From: Acetobacter fabarum
GTDB lineage: Bacteria > Pseudomonadota > Alphaproteobacteria > Acetobacterales > Acetobacteraceae
Length of the DNA stretch: 64,000 bases
Reading direction: 5' to 3'
NCBI RefSeq assembly: GCF_011516925.1
Contig: NZ_WOTG01000002.1
Span: 310,001 to 374,000 of the forward strand
Under the pieces are notes generated by a model. The model was not told where the DNA came from. It did not search any database and saw only the letters and a program-made list of their open reading frames with translations. Made by a program: the position numbers and the translations under genes. Of the stretch, positions 43,558 through 52,600 are shown piece by piece (the stretch's first letter is position 1; each line of letters opens with the position of its first letter).

Positions 43558-44046
43558 ATGGGTACACGTTCCCCCGTTACTCTGCCTGACCTCAAGGCCC
43601 TTTCCCCCGCACCCCGTCTGGCACTGGTTGTCAGCCGGTTTAATGAGACGGTGACAGGTGGCCTGCGGGATGGCGCCATTGCATGGCTGGGCGAACACGG
43701 CATTGCCGTGGCTGAAGGCGATGTGTTTGCAGCCCCCGGCGCGTTTGAAATGCCGCTGCTGGCGCAGGCACTGGCCAAGACCGGGCGGTATGAAGGGGTG
43801 ATCTGCCTTGGCTGCGTGGTCAAGGGCGATACCGCGCATTTTGAATTTATCAGCCTTGGGGCCACTCTGGGCATTGTGCAGGCCAGCCTTGCAACCGAGG
43901 TGCCGGTGGCCTTTGGTATTCTCACAACCTACACAGAAGAACAGGCAACTGTGCGTTCTGCGGATGATGTGCATAATAAAGGGCGTGAAGCCGCCGCCGC
44001 CTGTGTGGAATCTCTTGCCCTCCTGCGTCAGATCAGGGAGGGATAA
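43558..44046 (+). CDS. ribH: 6,7-dimethyl-8-ribityllumazine synthase
   Basis: Condenses the RibA/D product with the RibB product. 162 residues with the family blocks RLALVVSRFNETVT, APGAFEMPLLAQALA, ICLGCVVKGDTAHFEFI and VPVAFGILTTYTEEQA. The catalytic His lies in DTAHFE. It completes the set ribD-ribE-ribBA-ribH needed to make riboflavin from GTP and ribulose 5-phosphate. A 10-bp hairpin at 44056-44085 follows the stop. Confidence 0.97.
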   Translation: MGTRSPVTLPDLKALSPAPRLALVVSRFNETVTGGLRDGAIAWLGEHGIAVAEGDVFAAPGAFEMPLLAQALAKTGRYEGVICLGCVVKGDTAHFEFISLGATLGIVQASLATEVPVAFGILTTYTEEQATVRSADDVHNKGREAAAACVESLALLRQIREG

Positions 44047-44055
44047 AAGGAGCGG

Positions 44056-44085
44056 CATGCCGGAGTAAGCGCCAGCTCTGGCATG
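44056..44085 (+). other. Hairpin between ribH and the hpnL-like gene
   Basis: CATGCCGGAG (44056-44065) pairs with CTCTGGCATG (44076-44085) through 10 bp with one G-U, loop 10. There is no T-run, so a role as terminator is uncertain. It overlaps an in-frame ATG at 44083 that I do not use as start. Confidence 0.5.
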
Positions 44086-44100
44086 AAATGGGGAGACTGC

Positions 44101-45111
44101 ATGAAGCGCATCACTCTTGTGGCCGGCATTCTGGGGCTTGGCCTGACATTATGGATGCTCTCGCGCTTTGGCGCGCAGGCCATTTTTGCGCTTGTCATGA
44201 CTGGCGGCTGGGGAATCCTTGCCGCCATTGTCTTTCATGCCGTTCAGGTGTCTCTCTCCGCTCAGGCATGGCGCATTATTGCGCGCCGTGACCTGCCGCC
44301 CCATCTGCCCCTGCGTGATTTTTTCATGCTCCGCTGTGTGCGGGAGGGGGTAAACAACCTGCTCCCCGTGGCGCAGGTTGGTGGGGAGGTGGTGGCCAGC
44401 CGCCTGTTATCCCGGCGGGGGCTGGGTTTGCGCCGCGCGGCAGCGGCGACAATCTGTGACCTTACGATTGAACTGCTCAGTCAGGTTCTGTTTACGGTAG
44501 CGGGGCTGCTTTTGCTGCTTGTTCTGGTCCAGCGTTCGGCTGTGACCGACAGGCTGCTTGAAAGTGCCCTTGTTCTTGCCGTGATTGGCATAGCCGTATT
44601 TGCCAGCCAGTGGCTTGGTGCCGTTGCTCTGGTGGAAAAACTGCTGGAGCGGATTGCCGCCCATCTGGGTTGGGGCGGGGTTGAGGGTATTCGCGGGATT
44701 CATCAGGAAGTACTGGGCCTGTACAAGACCCGCAACAATGCCGTGACCAGCCTGATCCTCCAGTTTGCCGCATGGGCGCTGGGGGCGGTGGAGGTCTGCC
44801 TGATCCTGCATTTTATGGGCCATGACTGCTCTTTGGCGACCGGCTTTGTTATTGAAGGTGTGGGGGAAGCCGCCAAATCCGCAGGGTTTGCTGTGCCCGG
44901 AGCACTGGGTGTGTCGGAAGGGGGCTATATGGTGGTCGGCGGGCTGTTTGGTATTGCCCCACCCGTTGCCATTGCGCTCTCGCTGATCAAGCGCCTGCGC
45001 GAAATTGCTTGGGGCGTGCCTGCACTGGTGCTGTGGCAATGGCTGGAACACACATGGTCGGACCACCGGAATGGCCCGGAAAAATCCCATTTTCCGCATT
45101 CCGGGCGGTAA
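44101..45111 (+). CDS. hpnL: HpnL-like flippase-type membrane protein (hopanoid-associated)
   Basis: 336 residues from the ATG at 44101, chosen because GGGGAGA lies six bases upstream. Seven or eight hydrophobic helices and the segments REGVNNLLPVAQVGGEVVASRLL and GEAAKSAGFAVPGALGVSEGGYMV match the lysylphosphatidylglycerol-synthase-like transmembrane family to which HpnL belongs. The exact job of HpnL is not settled; lipid movement is a common suggestion. The hpnN gene 109 bases downstream on the same strand supports the hopanoid assignment. Confidence 0.75.
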   Translation: MKRITLVAGILGLGLTLWMLSRFGAQAIFALVMTGGWGILAAIVFHAVQVSLSAQAWRIIARRDLPPHLPLRDFFMLRCVREGVNNLLPVAQVGGEVVASRLLSRRGLGLRRAAAATICDLTIELLSQVLFTVAGLLLLLVLVQRSAVTDRLLESALVLAVIGIAVFASQWLGAVALVEKLLERIAAHLGWGGVEGIRGIHQEVLGLYKTRNNAVTSLILQFAAWALGAVEVCLILHFMGHDCSLATGFVIEGVGEAAKSAGFAVPGALGVSEGGYMVVGGLFGIAPPVAIALSLIKRLREIAWGVPALVLWQWLEHTWSDHRNGPEKSHFPHSGR

Positions 45112-45153
45112 AAGAAGGGTGGCTTGCGTAGATAGTCACTTGCATCGTGCGAA

Positions 45154-45190
45154 GCGGTTAGGCAAACCAAGGCGGTTTTGTGCCTGACGC
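45154..45190 (+). other. Stem-loop in the hpnL-hpnN gap
   Basis: GCGGTTAGGCA (45154-45164) can pair with TGCCTGACGC (45181-45190) with one bulged G and one G-U. It occupies a third of the gap and lacks a T-run. Confidence 0.35.
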
Positions 45191-45220
45191 CATGACTTTT
45201 CTAGGATCCTGTCGTTTATC

Positions 45221-47815
45221 ATGCTCTTTGCACCCATAGGTCGTTTTATCACCCTTTGTGCGCGCCATGCGTGGCTGGTCGTGGCACTCTTTTGCGTGCT
45301 GTCAGGCGCTGGCGTTTATGCGGGCATGACCCAGCTTGGCGTGACCACGGATACGAGCAAAATGCTCTCCCCCCGTTTGCAGTGGAAGCAGCGCTCGGAT
45401 GAAATGGCCCGCCTGTTCCCGCAAAAAGAGAATCTTCTGGTCGCGGTGGTGGAAGCCGACCTGCCAGAAGAAGGGCAGGAAACAGCACGCAAACTGGCCG
45501 AAGCGCTGGCAGCGGATCACAAACACTTTGCCTTTGCCAACCGGCCGGATGCCAACCCGTACCTTGAGCGCAACGGGCTTATGTTTCTGGAGCCCAAACC
45601 GCTTGCGGGCATCCTGAACGACACGATTGCCGCGCAGCCCTTCCTGTCCGCCCTTGCGCAGGACCCTTCCGCTCGTGGGCTTTTTGGTGCGCTCTCCCTG
45701 ATTGCAGAAGGGGTCAAGACCGGGCAGGCCAATCTGGCCGGTTTTCAGACACCGCTGACCGGCTTTGCCAATACGCTGGAAAAAGCGGTGGATGGTCAGG
45801 CATCCCCCCTCTCGTGGCAGCGTCTGCTTGGGGGGCAGTTGTCTGACCTTGCCGGGCGCTACCAGTTTGTCATGACCCAGCCCATTCTGGACTATGGCTC
45901 CTTCCAGCCCGGGGGGGAGGCCACGGACGCCATGCGTGCCGTAATCAAGGACCTTGAGTTCGTACGCAGCGGCCATGCCAAGGTCCACCTGACCGGGCAG
46001 GTCCAGCTGGATGATGAAGAGTTCGCAACCGTGGCCGAGGGCATGGTGGCCGGGCTTGTGGGCTCTTTGCTGCTGGTAACGCTGTGGCTTACGCTTGCCG
46101 TGCGCTCCTGGCGTGTGGTGCTGCCTATTGTGGTTACGCTGGTTGTGGGGCTGCTGCTGACCACGGGCTTTGCCGCCGTGGCGGTTGGCACGCTTAACCT
46201 GATTTCGGTCGCATTCGCCATTCTGTTTGTGGGGATTGCGGTGGATTTTGCCATCCAGTTTTCTGTCCGTTTCCGTGCACAGATCCCCACGGCCACCGGC
46301 AAGGAAGGCATGTACGAAGCCCTGCGCATGACAGGGGAGGAAACGGGGCATCAGATTCTGGTTGCTTCCCTTGCGACCTCCGCAGGCTTTCTGGCGTTTA
46401 CGCCCACCGCTTTTCTGGGTGTGGCCCAGCTGGGGCTTATTGCGGGTATTGGCATGCTGGTGGCTTTTGTCTGCACCACCACCTTGCTGCCTGCGCTGCT
46501 TTGCATCTGCCACCCGCCGCTTAACTGCCCCAGCATGGGGTATGTGTGGATGAAGCCGGTGGACACCAAAATCCGCCAGCATCGCAAATGGCTGCTGGCC
46601 TTTTTTGGTGTGGTGGCCGTTATCGGGTTGGCGCTGGTGCCGGCCCTGCAGTTTGATGGCGACCCGCTGCACACCAAAAACCCCAATTCCGAAGGGATGC
46701 GCGCCCTCAGCCTGCTGATTGATAACCCGCAGACATCCCCCTACAGCGCGGAACTGCTGGTGAAGTCTCTGGATGACGCCGCAAAACAGGCCGATCGTCT
46801 GGATGAACTGCCCGATGTGCATGATGTCATGTGGCTCGGCTCATATGTGCCTACGCAACAGCCTGAAAAACTGGCCCTTATTCAGGATGCCGCATCCCTG
46901 CTGCTGCCAACGCTGATTGTGCCAAACCCCAAACCTGCGCCAGATGCCGCCGCCCTGCGTGCAGCAGCGGCCAGCACTGCAAAAGCCTTGGCCGAAGTGC
47001 AGGACAAGCTGCCTGGCAATGACCCGCTGCGCAGGATTCAGGCAGCTCTGGCCCGTCTGGCGACTGCCCCCGATGCCACGGTGGAGGCCGCCAATACTGC
47101 TCTGGTGCGGTTTTTGCCACCGGAGCTGGACCAATTGCGGACCATGCTACAGGCCGGGCCTGTTACCATGCATGACGTGCCCCCAAGCATTGCGAACGAC
47201 TATCTGCTCCCCGATGGTCGCGCTCTTGTGGAAGTACACCCCAAAGGGGTGATGAGCAGCTCAGGCGCATTGCGCAAGTTTGTCGGGTCCTTGCAGAAGG
47301 TTGAGCCCGATATGGCCGGTACGGCGGTGGATATTGTGGAAAGCGCGCGCTCCATTGTGCGTGCGTTCGAACAGGCCGCCGGGGCAGCCGTGGTCATGAT
47401 CGCCATTATCCTCATGATCGCTCTGCGCCGGATCAAGGATATGGCGCTTGTGCTGGCCCCGCTGCTGCTGTCTGCGCTGATGACGGTTATTCTGGTCGTG
47501 CTGCTGCCAGAAACACTCAACTTCGCCAACATTATTGCATTGCCGCTGCTGCTGGGTGTGGGCGTATCCTTCAACATCTATTTTGTCATGAACTGGCGCG
47601 ATGGAGTTAAATTCCCGCTGGCATCCCCCACCGCACGAGCCGTGCTGTTTTCTGCCCTGACCACGGGCACGGCCTTTGGCTCGCTTGCCCTCTCGCACCA
47701 TCCGGGCACGGCCAGCATGGGGCGCTTGCTGCTGCTCTCTCTGGCCTGCACGCTTCTGGGGACTTTGGTGTTTGTGCCAGCTCTGCTCCCCAAACGCGCT
47801 ATTGATGAGGAGTGA
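45221..47815 (+). CDS. hpnN: Hopanoid transporter HpnN (RND/MMPL type)
   Basis: 864 residues, two six-helix bundles each preceded by a large periplasmic loop, as in MMPL/RND lipid exporters. The N-terminus includes TDTSKMLSPRLQWKQRSDEM and SLIAEG-type segments seen in HpnN; the first membrane bundle carries LFVGIAVDFAIQFSVRFRA. In Rhodopseudomonas palustris HpnN is needed to bring hopanoids to the outer membrane, and crystal structures of a Burkholderia homologue fit that role. Acetic acid bacteria are rich in hopanoids linked to ethanol and acid tolerance. A strong bidirectional terminator follows. Confidence 0.92.
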   Translation: MLFAPIGRFITLCARHAWLVVALFCVLSGAGVYAGMTQLGVTTDTSKMLSPRLQWKQRSDEMARLFPQKENLLVAVVEADLPEEGQETARKLAEALAADHKHFAFANRPDANPYLERNGLMFLEPKPLAGILNDTIAAQPFLSALAQDPSARGLFGALSLIAEGVKTGQANLAGFQTPLTGFANTLEKAVDGQASPLSWQRLLGGQLSDLAGRYQFVMTQPILDYGSFQPGGEATDAMRAVIKDLEFVRSGHAKVHLTGQVQLDDEEFATVAEGMVAGLVGSLLLVTLWLTLAVRSWRVVLPIVVTLVVGLLLTTGFAAVAVGTLNLISVAFAILFVGIAVDFAIQFSVRFRAQIPTATGKEGMYEALRMTGEETGHQILVASLATSAGFLAFTPTAFLGVAQLGLIAGIGMLVAFVCTTTLLPALLCICHPPLNCPSMGYVWMKPVDTKIRQHRKWLLAFFGVVAVIGLALVPALQFDGDPLHTKNPNSEGMRALSLLIDNPQTSPYSAELLVKSLDDAAKQADRLDELPDVHDVMWLGSYVPTQQPEKLALIQDAASLLLPTLIVPNPKPAPDAAALRAAAASTAKALAEVQDKLPGNDPLRRIQAALARLATAPDATVEAANTALVRFLPPELDQLRTMLQAGPVTMHDVPPSIANDYLLPDGRALVEVHPKGVMSSSGALRKFVGSLQKVEPDMAGTAVDIVESARSIVRAFEQAAGAAVVMIAIILMIALRRIKDMALVLAPLLLSALMTVILVVLLPETLNFANIIALPLLLGVGVSFNIYFVMNWRDGVKFPLASPTARAVLFSALTTGTAFGSLALSHHPGTASMGRLLLLSLACTLLGTLVFVPALLPKRAIDEE

Positions 47816-47858
47816 GCCGGAAGCATTTCGGCCACATATGGCAGTTGCCCCTAGGGCA

Positions 47859-47894
47859 TAAAAAAACCTCCCCGTAACTGGGGAGGTTTTTTTT
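47859..47894. terminator. Bidirectional intrinsic terminator between hpnN and sqr
   Basis: AAAAAACCTCCCC, loop GTAACT, GGGGAGGTTTTTTTT: a 7-bp GC stem extended by an A/T stem, giving a T-tract on both strands. It separates two convergent genes. Confidence 0.95.
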
Positions 47895-47958
47895 ATGGGC
47901 TTATTCACACTCTCTGCCCCACGGGTTGGAACCCGGTGGGGCAGGGGGAGATAAGTAT

Positions 47959-49218
47959 TCAGTCCTTGGACCATTCCGGGTGGTGCGGCATTTCAATGTC
48001 GCGGCCCTTGAGCATCATGTCCCAGTAAACATGGGGGAACACGGTGGTTTTGAGGAACCATGCAAACCGGCTGGGCTTGCGCTGGTCGTAGGGGAAGCTC
48101 GGAGCAGGTTTGCCACCGTACAGGAACTCGGCCAGCACGATCTTGCCGTAAGCCACGGTCAGCGGGCATGCGCCGTACCCGTCATATTGCCCGCTCAGTG
48201 GGCGACCATCCAGAGAAGCCAGAACGTTGCGGACGACCACAGGGGTCTGTGCACGTGCGGCTGCCATGGTTTTGGCGTTGGAGGTGTTCATGACATCCCC
48301 AATACCAAAGATGGTGGGGTATTTGGCGTGCTGGAGTGTTGTGGCGTTCACATCCAGCCAGCCGGCAGCATCGGCCAGCGGGCTTTTTTTAACGAAGTCA
48401 GGCGCGCTCTGGGGCGGGGTGACGTGGAGCATGTCAAACTCACGCACCACTTTTGTCACCTTGCCATCGGGGCCGGTAACCGCAAAGGTTGCCTTGCGCT
48501 CGGGGCCGTTTACGGCAATCAGATTATGTTTGTACTGCAGGTTGATGCCGTAATAATCCACCGCCTGCTGTAGCGCGGGGCGGAAATAGGCCACGCCAAA
48601 CAGCGCATCGCCCGCAAGGCAGAAGTCCACGTTTGTGCGGTTCAGTGTACCCTGCTTGCGCCAGTGATCTGCGGCCAGATAGGCAATTTTCTGCGGAGCA
48701 CCAGCGCATTTGATCGGCATGGGGGGCTGGGTGAACAGGGCGGTGCCCCCGGCAAGGGACTGGATGCAGGTCCAGGTATATTCCACCGTGTCTTTGGAAT
48801 AGTTGGAGCATACGCCATTGCGGCCCAGTGTTTCGCTCAGGCCTTCAATCTTGTCCCAGTCAAGCTGCAGGCCGGGGCAGACAACCAGACGGCCATAGGC
48901 AACGGTGCGTCCGTCGGCCAGGGTCAGGGTGTTGCTCTCGGGCTCAAAGGTGCTTACGGCAGCACGCAGCCATGTGCAGCCTTTGGGAATAAGCCCGCCT
49001 TCCTGCTCCAGCGTGTCGCGCAGCTTCATGACCCCGGCACCAACCAGTGTCCAGCCGGGCTGGTAGGCGTGGGTTGTCGCGGGGTCAATAATGGCCACGT
49101 CCAGCGCGGGGCGCTCACGCAGCAGCTTGGCTGCAACGGCAATGCCAGCGGACCCGCCGCCAACAATAACAATGGTGTGCCGGAGATCGGCTTCCGTGCT
49201 GGGTGCTGTCTGGGTCAT
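47959..49218 (-). CDS. sqr: Sulfide:quinone oxidoreductase (type II-like)
   Basis: Flavoprotein that oxidises sulfide and feeds electrons to ubiquinone at the inner membrane. 419 residues. The FAD dinucleotide fold is HTIVIVGGGSAGIAVAAKL near the N-terminus. A conserved active-site Cys sits in MPIKCAGAPQK, and the second FAD segment is IFGIGDVMNTSNAKTMAA. The C-terminal KPSRFAWFLKT and PHVYWDMMLKG are shared with the mitochondrial-type SQR group. A 35-base perfect palindrome stands 53 bases upstream of the ATG. Likely role: sulfide detoxification rather than lithotrophy. Confidence 0.88.
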   Translation of the reverse strand: MTQTAPSTEADLRHTIVIVGGGSAGIAVAAKLLRERPALDVAIIDPATTHAYQPGWTLVGAGVMKLRDTLEQEGGLIPKGCTWLRAAVSTFEPESNTLTLADGRTVAYGRLVVCPGLQLDWDKIEGLSETLGRNGVCSNYSKDTVEYTWTCIQSLAGGTALFTQPPMPIKCAGAPQKIAYLAADHWRKQGTLNRTNVDFCLAGDALFGVAYFRPALQQAVDYYGINLQYKHNLIAVNGPERKATFAVTGPDGKVTKVVREFDMLHVTPPQSAPDFVKKSPLADAAGWLDVNATTLQHAKYPTIFGIGDVMNTSNAKTMAAARAQTPVVVRNVLASLDGRPLSGQYDGYGACPLTVAYGKIVLAEFLYGGKPAPSFPYDQRKPSRFAWFLKTTVFPHVYWDMMLKGRDIEMPHHPEWSKD

Positions 49219-49270
49219 GGCATGGTGTTCCTTCTGGTCTGCCTTGAACTATGCGTGACACTATTCCAAA

Positions 49271-49305
49271 CACTGACAATTAAATAAAGTATTTAATTGT
49301 CAGTG
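49271..49305. promoter_or_regulatory. Perfect 16-3-16 palindrome upstream of sqr
   Basis: CACTGACAATTAAATA (49271-49286), AAG, TATTTAATTGTCAGTG (49290-49305). All sixteen positions match. It lies between the DUF3297 stop and the sqr ATG and includes a TTGTCA hexamer that could be a -35. An AT-core dyad of this size is typical of a repressor site such as those of ArsR-type persulfide sensors (BigR/SqrR); an alternative is a terminator of the DUF3297 gene, though the stem is AT-rich with few T after it. Confidence 0.65.
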
Positions 49306-49325
49306 TGCCATGTGCTGGCGGAAGG

Positions 49326-49562
49326 TCAGTCCTTAAGCCAGACCTCAACCGGGCCATTCAGCTTCATGGTCAGGGCGTTGCCACGGCGGTCCACGGTTTT
49401 GCCAACGGCAACGCGTACCCAGCCTTCGCTCACGCAGTATTCTTCAACATTGGTTTTTTCCACGCCTTTGAACCGCACGCCAACGCCGCGCTCAAGCAGG
49501 GCTTCGTTATAGAACTCGCTGTTGGGGTTGACGGAAAGACGGTCAGGCATTGCATCGGACAT
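49326..49562 (-). CDS. DUF3297 family protein
   Basis: 78 residues from the ATG at 49562, with AAGGAAG nine bases upstream. The sequence DRLSVNPNSEFYNEALLERGVGVRFKG and YCVSEGWVRVAVGKTVDRRGNALTMK matches the small DUF3297 family of Proteobacteria, whose function is unknown (database names such as glutathione peroxidase-like are not supported by any catalytic motif here). One Cys is present. An in-frame extension to 49703 would overlap the RND gene and is rejected. Its place just upstream of sqr may be meaningful. Confidence 0.85.
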   Translation of the reverse strand: MSDAMPDRLSVNPNSEFYNEALLERGVGVRFKGVEKTNVEEYCVSEGWVRVAVGKTVDRRGNALTMKLNGPVEVWLKD

Positions 49563-49645
49563 AATGGACACTTCCTTGGTAAAACGGTTGTTCAAACGGT
49601 GTTTTAAAAGCTTTTGAGCAGAAAGGCCATGCAATGCCCGCCGTG

Positions 49646-52600
49646 TTATGGCGCAGTATTGGGGCGGGTGCCTGCCCAGCCAGCCAGTTTGCGCTGGAGC
49701 CATGTTGCGGCTCTGCGGACAAAAGCTGCCAGCCGGTGCATGAGCAGATACACAACAGGGGTGGAATACAGGGTAAGCAACTGGCTGGTTGCCAGCCCGC
49801 CCAGAATGGCAACGCCAAGGGGCAGGCGCAGTTCCGCCCCATAACCGCGCCCTATAATCATGGGTATGGCGGCAAAGGCTGCGGCCATGGTGGTCATGAG
49901 AATGGGGCGGAAGCGGGTCAGGCAGGCTGTTTTTATGGCCTCATGCGGGGGCAGGTTCTGGGTTCGCTCGGCATGCAGGGCAAAGTCGATCATTAAGATG
50001 GCATTTTTTTTAACAATGCCTACGAGCATGATCACCGCAATCATGCTGATGAGCGAGAACGGTTGCCCGCACAGCCAGAGCGTAAGCACAGCCCCAAAGG
50101 CGGCCGAAGGCAGGGTGGAAAGAATGGTCAGGGGCTGAATGTAGCTTTCGTACAGAATACCCAGTGTGATGTACATGGTGGCAATGGCGGCAACAAACAC
50201 CAGAGCTTCGTTGACCAGGTCTTTGTGCAGATCGCCCGCCTCGCCTGAAAAATCACCTTTCAGGCTTTCGGGGGCATGCAGGTTGCGCATGGTCTGGCGG
50301 ATTTCGGCCTCTGCCTCGCTCAGCGAGTGGCCGGCAGCAAGGTCGAAGGAGAGTGCACCAGAGACAAAACCGTTTTCGTGGCTGACCTGTAGCGGTGTGG
50401 GGGCGCTGGCTATGCGTGCAACCGTGGGCAGGGGCACCATGGTTTCGGATGTTGCGGAAACGGCCGAACCGTTGGAAGCCCCGGCCCCACCCCCTGCCAG
50501 CCTGTTGGCAATGGCGTTGCGGAAGGACTGTTCGGAAAGGCTGTCGCTGCGGGCGGCAGGGGCATCGGCAGGTTTGCGTACCCGAATGGTGTTGGAGGCC
50601 ACAGCGCCCGATGCCGTGCCACCAGCGGTGGATACCCACAAGGTTTTCAGCATTTCCGGGTTGTCACGGAACTGCTTCTGCACCTCCATGATCACGTAAT
50701 AAGTGGTGAGCGGGGTGGAAATGCTGGATGCCGTGCGTTGGCCATACGCATCGTACAGGGCATTGCCAATAAGCTGGGGGGTAATCTGGTAGCGGGCGGC
50801 ATTGTCGCGGTTGATCAGCACATGCAGTGCCATGCCATGCCCCACCGTATGGCTGCTAACCCCGCTTAAAACCGCACTGTTGCGCAGGGCTTCGGTTACG
50901 CGGGGCACCCACTGGTCAATATCGGCCTCGTTTTCGCTGCGGAAGACAAAGCTGTATGCGCCTTCATGCACGCGCTGGCCGCCGCCGTTAATATCACCCG
51001 CATTGGAAATGCTGGCCGTAAGCCCCGGTATGGTGCGCACGGCCTGCTGTATGGCGTCGGCAATAGCTTCTGGCGTTTGCGTCCGCTGGTTTTTGGGCTT
51101 GAGCTGGGCATAGACCTCTGCTTCGTTTGCGGCGTCTTCGCCCGTAAAGCCGATGACACCCTCCACGCCCGGAGCTGCCTGCATGGCATCAAGCACCGTG
51201 CGGGTCTTGTGCGACATGGCGGAAAAGGAGGAGGTCTGGTCCACGCTCAGATACCCCTGCAAAAGAGCAATATCCTCCGCAGGCAGAACGGTTTTGGGGA
51301 TGATGAAGATCAGCCCGATGGTTGCCACAAAGCTGAGCGGGAGCGAGAGCAGCGTCAGCCACGGGTGGCGCAGGGCAACGTCCAGCGTGGAGCGGTAGAG
51401 CCGCATCATCCATGCCATGGCGTGGTCCGTGGCGTCGGCCAGCAGATGGGCGGCCCGCACAAACGGGTTGGCAGAACGCTGCGCTGGAGCCTGTGGGCCG
51501 GGGGCCACGTCCAGAAACCGCGCACACATCATGGGGGTGAGCGAGACCGCCAGAAAAAACGAGACCGAGACAGCAATGGTCAGGGTCATGGCGAATTCAA
51601 AAAATATCTTGCCCGCAATGCCTCCCATCAGCAGCAGGGGCAGAAACACCGCGATAAGGGAAATGGTGATGGACAGAATGGTAAAACCGATTTCCTGCGC
51701 ACCTTGTAAGGTGGCCTGCATGCGGTCCATGCCCTCTTCCATGTGGCGGGCAATGTTTTCCACCACCACAATGGCATCATCCACCACAAAGCCGGTGGCA
51801 ATGGTCAGCGCCATGAGTGAGAGCGTATCGAGTGAGAAGCCCAGCAGGTGCATGAAGGCCAGAGACCCCGCGAGCGAGACCGGCACTGTAACGGCGGGAA
51901 TAAAAGTGGAGCGCCAGCTCCGCAAAAATGCCAGCACGACCAGAACTACCAGCAGGACGGAACCAAGCAGGGTTTCCTGCGTGTCCTCCAGAGCGCCACG
52001 GATGGATACGGAGCGGTCCGAGACCAGTGTAAACGCAACATCCGCAGGCAGGGCATTGCGCAGCAGGACCGCGCGCGCGCGAATGGCGTCGGTGACTTCA
52101 ATAACATTTGTGCCCGGCTGTGCGCGGATAATGGCCAGCACGGCAGGCTGCTTGTTGTACCAGCCCGCCGTGCGTTCATTCTGCGGGCCGGAGCGCACTG
52201 TTGCCACGCTGCTCAGCCGCACGGGTCGGTTATTGCGGTAGCCGATTACCAGATCACGGTACTGCTCGGGGCTGTGGGCCTGATCATTGGTCTGGAGTGT
52301 TAGCCGCTGGCCCCCGGTTTCTATGAACCCTTTGGGTGTATTGGCGTTGGCTGATGCAAGGGCCGAGCGCACATCCTCAAACCCGATCCCATACTGGTAG
52401 AGGAGCTGGGGGTTAACTTCCACACGGATGGCGGGCTTGTCCGAGCCCACAACATCGACCCAGCCAACCCCCTTAACCCCGGCCAGCATGGGTTTGAGGT
52501 GTGTCTCCCCCAGATCCCGCAGGGCCGTGGCGTTGCGTGTGGCCGATGTAAGGGCCGCAACCATGATCGGGCTATCCGATGGATTGGCTTTGTAATACTG

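Noticed and set aside
42174-43925. 583-codon open frame on the minus strand opposite ribBA-ribH
   Set aside because: It is the shadow of the strongly coding plus strand in a GC-rich genome. The product has no recognisable domain, and ribBA and ribH are certain on the other strand.
45192-45220. Earlier ATG for hpnN at 45192
   Set aside because: It is in a different reading frame from hpnN and leads to no family-like N-terminus.
45302-46822. 506-codon open frame opposite hpnN
   Set aside because: Same cause: its composition is His/Gln/Arg/Gly-rich with no fold, and it has no ribosome binding site.
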